Source: Streptomyces cynarae | GTDB taxonomy: Bacteria > Actinomycetota > Actinomycetes > Streptomycetales > Streptomycetaceae | Assembly: GCF_025642135.1 (NCBI RefSeq) | Contig: NZ_CP106793.1 | Span: forward strand, 7,408,001-7,472,000 | Direction: 5' to 3' | Length of the DNA: 64,000 bases | Shown here: positions 7,812-16,601 of the stretch, piece after piece | Layout: the number at the start of each line of letters is the position of its first letter | Position numbering within the stretch: position 1 is the first letter of the stretch | Notes under the pieces: model-generated | Database searches by the model: none | What the model was told of the DNA's origin: nothing | The model's input: only the letters and a program-made list of their open reading frames with translations | Translations under genes and position numbers: made by a program

Positions 7812-10691
7812 TCATGCGAGGCCAGCGAGGTCCCCCCAGTCCATGTCCGTCGGCGTCGCCTCCGGCAGACCGCCGGACGGCGCTTGCAGTGCGCACTCCG
7901 CCCAGATGACCTTGCCCTCGGCGGTGTAGCGGGCGCCCCAGGCCTGGGCCAGCTGCGCCACCAGGAACAGACCCCGGCCGCCCTCGTCGTAGGTGGCCGC
8001 GTGGCGCAGGTGCGGCGCTGTGCTGCTGGTGTCCGCGACCTCGCAGATCAAGGTGCGGTCGCGGATCAGGCGTACGCCGATGGGGCCGCTGCCGTAGCGG
8101 ACGGCGTTGGTGACCAGTTCGCTCAGCAGCAGTTCCGCGGTGAACGACACCTCGTCCAGGCCCCAGTCGGCCAGGCGGCGGATGACGGCGGCGCGGACTT
8201 CCTTGACGCGGGCCGGGTCGGCGGGCAGCGACCAGTCGGCGATCCGATCGGGGTCCAGGGCGTGGGTGCGGGCCACCAGCAGCGCGATGTCGTCGTCGGG
8301 GTGCTCCGGCGCCACGGTGTCCAGGATCGCGCGGCAGGTGTCGTCCGGTGCGCGGTCCGGGTGGGCGAGCGCCCGGCGCAGCAGCTCGAAGGAGGTGTCC
8401 AGGTCCCGCCCGCGGTGCTCGACGAGCCCGTCGGTGTACAGGACGAGTTCGCTGCCCTCGGGGAGGGGGATGTCGGTGGACTCGAACGGCAGGCCGCCGA
8501 GGCCCAGGGGAGGCCCGGCGGGCAGGTCGGGGAAGGTCACGCTGCCGTCCGGGTGCACCAGTGCCGGCGGCAGATGGCCGGCGCGCGCCACCGTGGCCTG
8601 CTGCGAGGTGGGGTCGTAGACGGCGTACAGGCAGGTCGCGCCGATGATCCCGGCGGTGGTGCAGGCCGTCTCGTCCCGGTCCATGCGCCCCACCAGTTTG
8701 TCGAGGTGGGTGAGCACCTCGTCGGGAGCGAGGTCGAGTTCGGCGTAGTTGCGCGCGGCCGTGCGCAGCCGGCCCATCGTGACCGCGGCGTGCAGACCGT
8801 GGCCCACCACGTCGCCGACGATCAGCGCGACCCGGGTGCCGGAGAGGGGGATGACGTCGAACCAGTCCCCGCCGACCTCACACTCGGCGGGCCGGTAGCG
8901 GTGCGCGATCTCCAGGGCGCTCTGCTCCGGCAGCCGTTTCGGCAGCAGGCTGCGTTGCAGCGCCAGGACCATGGTGTGCTCGCGGGTGTAGCGGCGGGCG
9001 TTGTCGATGCAGATCGCGGCGCGGGTGGCGAGTTCCTGGGCCAGGGAGCGGTCGTCGTCGTCGAAGGGCGACGGGGACTGGCAACGGTAGAAGCTGGCGA
9101 TGCCCAGGACGACGCCGCGGGCGAGCAGCGGGGCGGCGATCAGGGAGTGGACGCCGTTGGCGACGAGGCGTTCGGTGTGCGCGGGCTCCTGGGAGATCCA
9201 GCCGGTGGAGACCCGCAGATCGGGTACCAGCACGGCCTGCTCGCGGTCCAGGCACCGGGACTGGGGCGTCGCGGGGCGCGGGTCCACGCGCTCGCCGACC
9301 GCGTAGAAGGGGAGGTCGTCACGCGTGCCGTGGCTCACCGCGCGCACCATGCCGGTGCGCGGGTCGGCCGCCTCCTCGCCGCGCAGGACGGCCTCGGGCA
9401 GATCGATCACGACATGGTCCGCGAGACGCGGTACGGCCATCTCGGCGAGTTCGAGAGCCGTGCGGCCCACGTCCAGGGTGGTGCCGATACGGGCGCTCGC
9501 CTCGGACAGCAGCTCCAGACGGCGCCGCGCCGCGACGGCGTACGTTCCCACGCCGGGCTCGCCGACGAGGACCAGCCGGCCGTCGGCCGTCGTAGGGGCG
9601 GGTGCGTCGCCGACGGACTGCTCGCGGGACTGCTCCGGGGTACGGACGGTGATGGGCGGGGCCGTGGTCACCTGGCCGGACGGCGCACCGAGAAGGTGCC
9701 GGGGCACCGGAATGACGGATGTGTCCGGCGGGACGAGGTCGCGCTCGCCGGGGTGCCCGGGCAGCGTGAGCAGCGGATGCGGCCCGTTCTCGTGCAGGAC
9801 CGCCTCGACGGCGACGCCCTCCGTGCCGCCGGGGCCGGTCACCACCTGGCTCAGCAGGGTGAGCCGCCGGCCGTCGCAGAGGGCCACCTCGACCGCGCCG
9901 CGCTGGGCCGCGGAGATCAGCTCGGCGGCCTTCTCCTTGACGATCATCCGGTCGCGCCCGTTCAGCCCGCTCAGGGCCGGCTCGTCCACGCCGATCCCCG
10001 CGGCGTCGAACAGGTGTGCACCGACCGTGGCGCCGCGCCGGGCGTCGAGGTACGCCTGGAGCAGGGCACGCTCGCGCGCCGAACTCTGTTCCAGCAGTCG
10101 GCGCTCGATCGCGCGGGCGGCCCGGGTGATCAGGGTGTCCATGACCGGGCCGGCGTCGGTGCGGGGGCAGCCGAAGGACAGGATGCCCTCGATGCGTCCG
10201 CTGAGCAGGTCCCGGATCGGGATGGCCGAACAGGCGTTGCCCTGCGACCGCTCGGCGAAGTGCTCCGCGCCGTACAGCCGGCACAGCCGCCGCTCCGCCA
10301 GGGCGAGGCCGATGCCGTTGGTGCCCGCGACGTGCTCGGCGAAGACGAACCCCGGGTCGACCTGGAACGGCGGCAGCCTGCGCGCCAGCGACGGTTGCCC
10401 GAAGCGGCGCGCGAGCACCGTTCCCTCCCCGTCGGCCAGCCCGATGTTCATCCGGCTGCCGGCGAATCGGTTCTGCAGCCAGTCGAGCACGGGGTCGGCC
10501 GCACGGACGAGCCGTACGTCCGTGTCGACGTCGGGCCGGTACGGGAGCTCGGCCTGGTCGGGGGAGAGGCCGAGCAGCAAGGAGCGCTGCCAGGAGTTGA
10601 GGATCATGCTCCGTACGCCGCTCCCGACGGTCCCGCCCTGCAGGAACCGCTCGCGAACCGGGGCGACGTCGATGCCGTTGTCCACGACCAT
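7812..10691 (-). CDS. SpoIIE-family PP2C phosphatase with GAF sensors and C-terminal RsbW-like kinase domain
   Basis: The product is about 959 aa. The start at 10691 is favoured because GGGGAG lies 8 bases upstream; two earlier in-frame starts (10697, 10700) are too close to that site. Order: an N-terminal segment like the sensory part of AcoR-type activators (SWQRSLLLGL, then a GAF-like domain with HVAGTNGIGLAL), a second GAF domain (about residues 400-550), the PP2C core with GGDWFDV, GDVVGHG and DDIALLVAR, and a HATPase_c domain with ELVTNAVRYG and DEGGRGLFLV. Such proteins control sigma factors by dephosphorylating anti-anti-sigma factors. Its TGA overlaps ATGA at the start region of the transporter ATPase, suggesting co-expression. 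Linkage to sugar uptake is inference from position. Confidence 0.9.
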   Translation of the reverse strand: MVVDNGIDVAPVRERFLQGGTVGSGVRSMILNSWQRSLLLGLSPDQAELPYRPDVDTDVRLVRAADPVLDWLQNRFAGSRMNIGLADGEGTVLARRFGQPSLARRLPPFQVDPGFVFAEHVAGTNGIGLALAERRLCRLYGAEHFAERSQGNACSAIPIRDLLSGRIEGILSFGCPRTDAGPVMDTLITRAARAIERRLLEQSSARERALLQAYLDARRGATVGAHLFDAAGIGVDEPALSGLNGRDRMIVKEKAAELISAAQRGAVEVALCDGRRLTLLSQVVTGPGGTEGVAVEAVLHENGPHPLLTLPGHPGERDLVPPDTSVIPVPRHLLGAPSGQVTTAPPITVRTPEQSREQSVGDAPAPTTADGRLVLVGEPGVGTYAVAARRRLELLSEASARIGTTLDVGRTALELAEMAVPRLADHVVIDLPEAVLRGEEAADPRTGMVRAVSHGTRDDLPFYAVGERVDPRPATPQSRCLDREQAVLVPDLRVSTGWISQEPAHTERLVANGVHSLIAAPLLARGVVLGIASFYRCQSPSPFDDDDRSLAQELATRAAICIDNARRYTREHTMVLALQRSLLPKRLPEQSALEIAHRYRPAECEVGGDWFDVIPLSGTRVALIVGDVVGHGLHAAVTMGRLRTAARNYAELDLAPDEVLTHLDKLVGRMDRDETACTTAGIIGATCLYAVYDPTSQQATVARAGHLPPALVHPDGSVTFPDLPAGPPLGLGGLPFESTDIPLPEGSELVLYTDGLVEHRGRDLDTSFELLRRALAHPDRAPDDTCRAILDTVAPEHPDDDIALLVARTHALDPDRIADWSLPADPARVKEVRAAVIRRLADWGLDEVSFTAELLLSELVTNAVRYGSGPIGVRLIRDRTLICEVADTSSTAPHLRHAATYDEGGRGLFLVAQLAQAWGARYTAEGKVIWAECALQAPSGGLPEATPTDMDWGDLAGLA

Positions 10692-10763
10692 GTGCATCAC
10701 TCCCCTCGCCGGCTCGCCGCTGGGCTGCTCCGCCGTCCTCGTTGAGGGAACGGCTGGATGCCG

Positions 10764-10815
10764 TAGGTAATTTTAAAACTTATCTTGACAAAAGAGACGA
10801 ATTGCTCATTTCGGC
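10764..10815. promoter_or_regulatory. AT-rich patch between the Gfo/Idh gene and the phosphatase
   Basis: A sharply AT-rich block (GGTAATTTTAAAACTTATC and TTGACAAAAGAGAC) covers the last codons of the dehydrogenase gene and the leader of the phosphatase gene. It may contain a leftward promoter for the phosphatase/transporter genes, but I cannot place a convincing -35/-10 pair at proper spacing. The TTGACA on the plus strand has no gene ahead of it. Confidence 0.3.
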
Positions 10816-11886
10816 CACTCCGCCGCCGGATAGGTCGGTCTGCCCCTCGACGTCCGCGTCGGCGTGATCCTCGATCTCCGCGATGCGTACGGGCTGTCCC
10901 TTCTCCACCGACCGTATGGCCGCGAGCGCGATCGTCAGGGCCGCGCGGGCGTCCTCGCCGGTGACCGACGGGGTACGGGCGGTGCGGACGCTGTCGGCGA
11001 AGTCGGCCAGCTCCGCGACGTACGCGTCGTGGAAGAGGTCCTGGTCGTAGGTGACGCACTCGGCGGCGACGCCGTCCGGTCCGTGGGCCGTCAGGTGGGT
11101 GCGGCGCAGGTCGCCCATCGTCAGCATGCCGGCGGATCCGAGTACCTCGCCGCGCACGTCGTAGCCGTAGACGGCCTGGAAGCTCGCCTCCGCGGTGGCG
11201 AGGGCGCCGTTGTCGAATCGAATGGTGACGACGGCCGTGTCCAACAGGCCGCGGTCCTTGAAATCGGGACGGATCAAGGCGTCTGCCCAGGCGAAGACCT
11301 CCACCGGCTCGGCGCCCGGGTTGAGGTGGCGCAGGGTGTCGAAGTCGTGGATGAGGGTCTCCAGGAAGATCGTCCACGGTGGGATACGGGCCGGATCGGC
11401 CAGCTTCGGGTCGCGGGTGAGCGAGCGCAGCAGCTGCGGGGTGCCGATGGCGCCCGCGATGATCTTCTCGTGGGCGGCGCGGAACCCGGTGTCGTAGCGG
11501 CGGTTGAAGCCCACCTGGAGCGCTGTTCCCGTCTCGGCGGCGGCCGCGAGGGCACGGTCGGCCTCCGCGAGCGTGACCGCCATCGGCTTCTCGCAGTACA
11601 CCGCCTTGCCCGCCCGCGCCGCTGCCTCGACCAGGCCGGCGTGGGTGCGTGCCGGGGTGGCGATCACGACCGCGTCGGCTGCCGGGTCCGCCAGCAGCTC
11701 GCCGATCTCGGTGTAGGCGGTGGGGCAGCCGAGCCGGTCGGCCAGGCCCCGTGCAGCGCCCGGGGCCGGGTCGGCGACGGCGGCGAGGCGGACGCCGGGC
11801 AGGCGGTGGGCGAGGGTCTCGGCATGGAAGGAGCCCATGCGTCCGGCGCCGATGAGGGCGATGGCGAGGGGCCGGTGAGTGGTCAT
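10780..11886 (-). CDS. Gfo/Idh/MocA-family oxidoreductase (inositol/sugar dehydrogenase-like)
   Basis: The product is 368 aa. The start at 11886 (MTTHRPLAIALIGAGRMG) has GGAGAA upstream. It has the N-terminal Rossmann motif GAGRMGSFHAETL, the family EKPMAV lysine motif (CEKPMAVTLAEA), and the C-terminal substrate-domain signature with IHDFDTLRHL, whose Asp/His resemble the catalytic pair of inositol 2-dehydrogenases. It probably oxidises a cyclitol or sugar with NAD(P). It follows the isomerase by 94 bases, and both lie downstream of LacI-type operators, so a catabolic unit is likely. The last ten codons are unusually AT-rich. Confidence 0.88.
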   Translation of the reverse strand: MTTHRPLAIALIGAGRMGSFHAETLAHRLPGVRLAAVADPAPGAARGLADRLGCPTAYTEIGELLADPAADAVVIATPARTHAGLVEAAARAGKAVYCEKPMAVTLAEADRALAAAAETGTALQVGFNRRYDTGFRAAHEKIIAGAIGTPQLLRSLTRDPKLADPARIPPWTIFLETLIHDFDTLRHLNPGAEPVEVFAWADALIRPDFKDRGLLDTAVVTIRFDNGALATAEASFQAVYGYDVRGEVLGSAGMLTMGDLRRTHLTAHGPDGVAAECVTYDQDLFHDAYVAELADFADSVRTARTPSVTGEDARAALTIALAAIRSVEKGQPVRIAEIEDHADADVEGQTDLSGGGVAEMSNSSLLSR

Positions 11887-11933
11887 CGGGTTCTCCGCAC
11901 GTTCGTGGGTGGCTGTGGCTGTTGCCTTGGTGA

Positions 11934-11980
11934 GGGCCGTTGCGTTCGCGGGGGGCCGTTGCCCTCGTCGGGGCCGTTGC
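11934..11980. repeat. Short triplicated GGGCCGTTGC in the intergenic region
   Basis: GGGCCGTTGC occurs at 11934, 11953 and 11971 (18-19 base spacing) between the isomerase and dehydrogenase genes. No secondary structure of note was seen; probably replication slippage. Confidence 0.5.
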
Positions 11981-12766
11981 TCAGAGGGTGAATGCGGCGC
12001 GGAAGCGCTCCAGGGCGCGGTCACCGTCGTCGTCGGAGGCCCAGGCCTCCAGGGCGACCGTGCCGTCGTAGCCGAGGTCCGCCAGGGCGCGGGCGACGGC
12101 CGGGTAGTTGATCTCGCCGGTGCCGGGCTCACGGCGGCCGGGTACATCGGCCACCTGGATCTCGCCGATCAGGCCGAGGCCGTGCGCCTTGCGGACGAGT
12201 TCGATCAGGTTTCCCTCGCCGATCTGGGCGTGGTACAGGTCCAGGTTCATCCGCAGGCCGGGGCGGTCCACGGCCGCGACCAGGGCGAGGGTGTCGGCGG
12301 CCGTCGCGAACGGTACGCCCGGGTGGTCGACGGCCGTGTTCAGGTTCTCCAGGGTGAAGGTGACCCCGGCCCTCTCGCCCAGCTCGGACAGCTGGGACAG
12401 GGTGCGGTGGGCCGCGATCCACATCGGGCCGGTGGCCGCGCCGTCGACCGGCGCCACCGGCAGGCCCTCGGCGTCCAGCCCGGTGCCGTGCAGGTTCAGC
12501 CGGGGGCAGCCCAGGTGCTCGGCCGCCCTGACCGACTCCTCGGCGGTGCGCAGCAGTTCGGCGGCGCCCGCCTCGTCGGTGAGGCTGCCGCGGATGTATC
12601 CGGTCATGGACGAGAACTCGGCCGGGGTCCGCGCGAGCGCGTCGAGGTCGTGGCGGGTCCAGTCCCAGATCTCGACCTGGAAGCCGGCGTCGTGAATCCG
12701 TCGCGCGCGCTCGTGGATCGGCAGGTCCCGGAAGACCATCTCGGCACAGACGGCCAGTGTGTACAT
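11981..12766 (-). CDS. Sugar phosphate isomerase/epimerase, hydroxypyruvate isomerase-like TIM barrel
   Basis: The product is 261 aa, starting MYTLAVCAEMVF at 12766. It is a xylose-isomerase-like TIM barrel with metal-binding features of the hydroxypyruvate isomerase/IolI group: FTLENLN (Glu), MNLDLYHAQIGEG (Asp and His), GEIQVADVPGR and a late ALEAW Glu. Hydroxypyruvate isomerase interconverts hydroxypyruvate and tartronate semialdehyde, but related enzymes epimerise keto-inositols, so the exact reaction is open. It is the first gene of the leftward unit facing the LacI regulator, with the operators directly upstream. Confidence 0.82.
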   Translation of the reverse strand: MYTLAVCAEMVFRDLPIHERARRIHDAGFQVEIWDWTRHDLDALARTPAEFSSMTGYIRGSLTDEAGAAELLRTAEESVRAAEHLGCPRLNLHGTGLDAEGLPVAPVDGAATGPMWIAAHRTLSQLSELGERAGVTFTLENLNTAVDHPGVPFATAADTLALVAAVDRPGLRMNLDLYHAQIGEGNLIELVRKAHGLGLIGEIQVADVPGRREPGTGEINYPAVARALADLGYDGTVALEAWASDDDGDRALERFRAAFTL

Positions 12767-12804
12767 GGCTGAACGCCTTCCCTCACGCTCTCGTGGCTCC
12801 GTCG

Positions 12805-12912
12805 ACTAGAACGTTCTAGTTGTTAGAACGTTCTAGTAGGACCGCAGCAGTACGCCAGTCACCGTCCCCTTCTGTCAAGCGTTCGCACGTCTGTGGACTA
12901 GAACGTTGCAGT
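12805..12912. promoter_or_regulatory. Three LacI-type operator palindromes in a divergent promoter region
   Basis: A perfect 16-bp palindrome ACTAGAACGTTCTAGT (12805-12820) is followed by a second copy with core TAGAACGTTCTA (12824-12835). A third at 12897-12912, ACTAGAACGTTGCAGT, has one intact half. The central CG palindrome is typical of LacI-family operators. They lie between the isomerase start (12766) and the LacI gene (12980), so the regulator probably represses both directions. Confidence 0.85.
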
Positions 12913-12979
12913 ACCCTGGCACGGGCTACGATCCTCGCCGGGAAGCACACCGTGACCGGCTCGAACAGGGAGGGCAGCC

Positions 12980-14014
12980 GTGCCGACGACCTCCGCGGCC
13001 GGAGACGGCAGACGGCCGACCCTCGCCGACGTCGCGGCACGGGCGGGCGTGTCCGTCGCCCTGGTCTCCATCGTGATGCGCGGGGCCAAGGGCGCCGGCG
13101 CCGCCACCCGCGAGCGGGTGCTCAGGGCCGCCGAGGAGATCGGCTACCGGCCCGACACCCGGGCCCGCCTTCTGCGCAGCAGCCGTTCGCGCCTGCTCGG
13201 CGTGCAGTTCGGGCTGCACCATCCGTTCCACACCCACCTGGTGGAGGGCATCTACGCCGCCGCCGAGCCCGCCGGCTACCAGGTGGCCCTCAGCGCGGTC
13301 GCGCCCTCCCGCGGCGAGCGGCAGGCGGTGGAGGCGCTGCTCGCCGACCGCTGCGAAGCCCTGGTCCTGCTCGGTCCCGAGATGCCCGTCGCCCGGTTGG
13401 CGGACATCGCGGCTCAGGTCCCCGTGGTCTCGGTGGCTCGTCGGCTGCGGCCGGCCCCGCCCGGAGTGGACGTCGTACGCACCGCCGACGACGAGGGCGC
13501 CCGCCAGGCCGTCGACCACCTGGTCGCGCTGGGGCACCGCGCCATCGTGCACATCGACGGCGGCAGGGCGCCCGGTGCCGCCGACCGCCGCCGCGGCTAC
13601 CGCACCGCGATGAACCGCCACGGCCTCTCGGGCCACAGCCGCCTCCTGCCCGGCGGGCTCACCGAGGAGGACGGCGCGCGGGCGGCCCGCACCCTGCTCG
13701 CCGAAGGCCACCGGCCGAGCGCGGTCCTCGCCTTCAACGACCGTTGTGCCACGGGCGTCCTCGACGCCTTCCTGCGGGCCGGTGTCGGCGTCCCCACCGA
13801 GGTGTCCGTGGTCGGCTTCGACGACACCCGTCTGGCCCGCCTCGCCCACATCGACCTCACCACCGTCGCGCAGGACATCCCCCGTCTGGCCGAACTCGCC
13901 GTCGGCCGCGCCATCGCCCGGCTGGAGGGGGAGCGGGACAGCGAAACGGCCTCGGGAAGAGAGACCGTCATCGCCCCGCGCCTGGTCGTCCGGGGCACCA
14001 CGGCGACCCCCTAG
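12980..14014 (+). CDS. LacI-family transcriptional regulator
   Basis: The product is 344 aa with GTG 12980 preceded by AGGGAGGGC. The N-terminal helix-turn-helix PTLADVAARAGVSVALVS (about residues 14-31) and the hinge motif EEIGYRPDTRARLLRS are followed by a periplasmic-binding-like effector domain with IVHIDGG, VLAFNDRCATGVLDAF and VSVVGFDDT. It is divergent from the isomerase/dehydrogenase genes with operator copies between, so local repression relieved by a sugar or polyol ligand is likely. The HTH reads VALVSIVMRG rather than the usual VSxVLN, a mild deviation in the recognition region. Confidence 0.92.
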   Translation: MPTTSAAGDGRRPTLADVAARAGVSVALVSIVMRGAKGAGAATRERVLRAAEEIGYRPDTRARLLRSSRSRLLGVQFGLHHPFHTHLVEGIYAAAEPAGYQVALSAVAPSRGERQAVEALLADRCEALVLLGPEMPVARLADIAAQVPVVSVARRLRPAPPGVDVVRTADDEGARQAVDHLVALGHRAIVHIDGGRAPGAADRRRGYRTAMNRHGLSGHSRLLPGGLTEEDGARAARTLLAEGHRPSAVLAFNDRCATGVLDAFLRAGVGVPTEVSVVGFDDTRLARLAHIDLTTVAQDIPRLAELAVGRAIARLEGERDSETASGRETVIAPRLVVRGTTATP

Positions 14015-14112
14015 GGTCTTTGAAGTCGCCTGGGCGTCGACAGGCGGCGGTGCCTGGACGCCCCTAGGCTGGCCCGGAACCTCGGGACCTTCGGCTCTGT
14101 GGGAGTCAGTCC

Positions 14113-15384
14113 ATGACACGTGTGTGTACGCGCTGGCGCAGGGTGGCCGTGGTGGCCGTGGCGGCGGGGATGCTCCTCGTGCCGGTCGCGGGCGGTACCG
14201 CGCTCGGAGCGGGCCGGTCGCTCGCCACGACCGTCACCGTCGCCGAACCGCCCACACCGTCGGCCTCGGGCGGGGTCCGGGACGCCTCGGGCGGGGTTCG
14301 GGACCTCACCCCCGCCGTGACGCGGCGACTGGACGAGGCCGTTCGGCGGGTCATGCGGGAGGCGCACGTGCCCGGCGTGACCGTGGGGCTGTGGACGCCC
14401 CACCAGGGTAGCTACGTACGGTCGTTCGGCGTCGCCGACCAGAGCACCGGGCGGCGGATGTCGCCGGACCTGTACCTGCGGATCGGCAGCGAGACCAAGA
14501 CGTTCACCGTGACCGCGCTGCTCCAGCTGGTCGACCGGGGCAGGGTGGGCCTGGACGACCCGATCGGCAAGTACGTCGACGGCGTACCGGGCGGCGACAG
14601 AATCACCCTGCGCCAACTGGCCGGTATGCGCAGTGGGTTGTTCAACTACTCGCAGGACCCGGACTTCTTCAAGGCGCTGACGTCCGATCCGCGACGGTCC
14701 TTCACGCCACGGCAGTTGCTCGACTACGCCTTCAGGCACCCCGCACTGTTTCCGCCCGGGCAGAAGTTCGACTACTCCAACACCAACACCGTCCTGCTGG
14801 GCCTGGTCGTCGAGAAGGCCGGCGGTCTGCCGCTCGCGGACTTCATCCGGAAGAACGTCCTCGGACCGGCCGGCCTGCACCACACGCTGTTCCCGCTCGA
14901 CGTCGGCTTCCCGACCCCGCACGCGCAGGGGTACACGGACCAGACCGCGAGCGGGAAGGTCGAGGACGCCGCCGACTGGAACCCCTCCTGGGCGTGGGCG
15001 GCCGGCGCGATGATCTCCGATCTGCGGGACCTGCGGGTGTGGGCGCGGACGGTGGCCACCGGCATGCTCCCGAGCGGCGGCACCCTGATCAGCCCCGCCC
15101 TGCAGAAACAACGGCTCACCACACCCCCGACTCCCATTCCGGGTGCCGGATACGGCCTGGGCATCTTCGATGTCCACGGCTGGATCGGGCACAACGGTTC
15201 CCTGCCGGGGTACGAGTCCCTCACCGTCTACCTCCCGTCGGCGCGGACGACCCTCGTGGTGCTGCTGAACACCGACATCGACCATGCCGGCCAGGAGCCC
15301 AGCACGCTCTTCGGTGAAGCGATCACGAAGCTCGTCACGCCCGGGCACGTCTTCGACCTGCCCGCCCAACCGGCAGGCAGGTGA
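14113..15384 (+). CDS. Secreted beta-lactamase-fold serine hydrolase / D-alanyl-D-alanine carboxypeptidase-like
   Basis: The product is 423 aa. A basic start and hydrophobic core ([18 protein letters not shown]) give a signal peptide or N-terminal anchor. Class C beta-lactamase/DD-peptidase motifs are present in order: SETK (SxxK nucleophile), DYSNTN (YxN) and GHNGSLPGY (HxG in place of KTG). The likely role is outside the membrane on peptidoglycan peptides or another ester/amide. The N-terminal region holds a perfect in-frame 21-bp tandem duplication with one substitution (14263-14304) giving ASGGVRD twice. It is a single-gene unit after the LacI regulator. Confidence 0.87.
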   Translation: MTRVCTRWRRVAVVAVAAGMLLVPVAGGTALGAGRSLATTVTVAEPPTPSASGGVRDASGGVRDLTPAVTRRLDEAVRRVMREAHVPGVTVGLWTPHQGSYVRSFGVADQSTGRRMSPDLYLRIGSETKTFTVTALLQLVDRGRVGLDDPIGKYVDGVPGGDRITLRQLAGMRSGLFNYSQDPDFFKALTSDPRRSFTPRQLLDYAFRHPALFPPGQKFDYSNTNTVLLGLVVEKAGGLPLADFIRKNVLGPAGLHHTLFPLDVGFPTPHAQGYTDQTASGKVEDAADWNPSWAWAAGAMISDLRDLRVWARTVATGMLPSGGTLISPALQKQRLTTPPTPIPGAGYGLGIFDVHGWIGHNGSLPGYESLTVYLPSARTTLVVLLNTDIDHAGQEPSTLFGEAITKLVTPGHVFDLPAQPAGR

Positions 15385-15602
15385 GGACGGAGACCTGACG
15401 GCACGTCGCGGCCGGGTCTCGGGCTCCACGGCACGGACCGGCGCCACGGTGGTCACCGCGACGGTGCCGCCGGCCGAGCTGTTCGGCTACGCGACCCGCC
15501 TGCGCAGCCGCACCCAGGGCGGGGGCCCTTCACCACCCGCCCCGCCGGGTGCGCCCCCGCCCCGCACGGCACACCGACCCGGTAGCCAGGCGGCGATGCC
15601 CC

Positions 15603-15752
15603 CGGCAGTCCGACGACGGTCCCCGCCCGGCAGTCCGACGACGGTCCTCACCCGGCAGTCCGACGACGTTCCTCACCCGGCAGACCGACGACGTTCCTCA
15701 TCCGGCACTCCGACGACGTTCCTCATCCGGCAGTCCGACGACGGTCCCGCCC
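15603..15752. repeat. Six tandem copies of a 25-bp repeat
   Basis: The unit CGGCAGTCCGACGACGGTCC plus five bases starts at 15603, 15628, 15653, 15678, 15703 and 15728, with mild drift toward CGACGACGTTCCTCA in copies 3-5. There are no spacers, so it is not CRISPR. The last copy runs into the terminator hairpin. It occupies the gene-free stretch between the serine hydrolase (ends 15384) and the SH3 protein (starts 16080). Confidence 0.9.
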
Positions 15753-15772
15753 CGCTCTTGGGGCGGGACCGT
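15741..15772. terminator. Strong hairpin at the end of the 25-bp repeat array
   Basis: ACGGTCCCGCCCC pairs perfectly with GGGGCGGGACCGT across a GCTCTT loop (13-bp stem). Its left arm is formed from the last repeat copy. It probably terminates transcription from the serine hydrolase gene. Confidence 0.7.
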
Positions 15773-15784
15773 TCGCACATCCGT

Positions 15785-15854
15785 ACGTTCGAACGTCCAT
15801 CACGTCCGCACGTCGGCGCACGTCCGTACGTCCGGCGTCCGAACGTCCGCACGT
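15785..15854. repeat. Cluster of eight ACGT motifs
   Basis: ACGT occurs at 15785, 15793, 15802, 15810, 15820, 15828, 15843 and 15851, mostly 8-10 bases apart within decayed CGTCCGNACGTC units, and includes the palindrome ACGTTCGAACGT (15785-15796). It is either a degenerate minisatellite or a clustered protein-binding region upstream of the SH3 gene. The rest of 15855-16079 shows nothing further. Confidence 0.55.
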
Positions 15855-16079
15855 CGCCACGCCTGCGCCGCGCAGGCCCCCGCCCCTGCCGTGCGCCGTC
15901 GTGTGCGGCCCGCGCTGCGGTGGCTCGCCGCCGCCGGTCGTTGCCGCCGCCGGTCGTCCCACGGGACGTTTCCCCCATCCCTGGCACAACGGGACGGAAT
16001 CCCCGGCCGTCCACACGGAAACGCTGGGCGACATGAGATCACGCAGACCGTGATCGGCATCGTCAGCACGGAGGTTCCC

Positions 16080-16574
16080 ATGATTCGCCGGACACTGCAG
16101 AGCGGCCTTGTGGCCGCGGTCGCGATGTTCGCGCTGGTGCCCACGGCCGCCGTCGCCGCCGACGGCGGCCGGCCCACCTCGGCGCCGGTCGTGCGGACGG
16201 TTCCGCACCGCCCGCACATCCTGCTCCCCGCCCCGGCCCGGCACGTCCCGGCCCGGCACCGCGCGCACCGCTCCACACGGTGCTCCCACCCCGCCCGCCA
16301 CACCCGGCACATCACGCGCGTGGCCCACCACCGGCGCCCCGTCCGCCTCGTGGGATACGTCGCCACGCGCCACACCAGGCTGAACGTCCGCTCCGGTCCC
16401 GGCTTCCGCTACCGCGTCGTCGGCCACGCGCACGTCAACGGCCGCCTCGTACTGGTCTGCAAGAAGAACGGCTCGTACGTCTTCGGCAACCGGCGCTGGT
16501 ACAAGCTCTCGGGCAACCAGGGTTACGTCTCCGCCCACTACGTCCGCACGCGGGGCGCCCTGCCCTGGTGCTGA
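16080..16574 (+). CDS. Secreted SH3-domain protein
   Basis: The product is 164 aa. ATG 16080 has GGAGG 5 bases upstream. A signal peptide (LVAAVAMFALVPTAAVAADG) is followed by a His/Arg/Pro-rich linker (about residues 40-95) and a C-terminal bacterial SH3 domain with TRLNVRSGPGFRYRVVG and RWYKLSGNQGYVSAHYV. Bacterial SH3 domains of this type bind cell-wall components. Two Cys (in LVLVCKK and the C-terminal WC) could form a disulfide. Monocistronic, with a strong terminator immediately after. No enzymatic domain is present. Confidence 0.85.
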   Translation: MIRRTLQSGLVAAVAMFALVPTAAVAADGGRPTSAPVVRTVPHRPHILLPAPARHVPARHRAHRSTRCSHPARHTRHITRVAHHRRPVRLVGYVATRHTRLNVRSGPGFRYRVVGHAHVNGRLVLVCKKNGSYVFGNRRWYKLSGNQGYVSAHYVRTRGALPWC

Positions 16575-16601
16575 CGCCGCGACCGCTCTCCCCTCCAAGG
16601 G

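Noticed and set aside
6852..10745. 1297-codon plus-strand open frame
   Set aside because: It is antisense to the ABC ATPase and SpoIIE phosphatase, which have clear domains; its translation is Arg/Gly/Val low-complexity, as expected for a shadow frame in high-GC DNA.
10784..10789. Plus-strand TTGACA promoter
   Set aside because: No rightward gene follows and no -10 element is at proper spacing.
15603..15752. CRISPR array
   Set aside because: The 25-bp units are directly tandem without spacers, and no cas genes are nearby.
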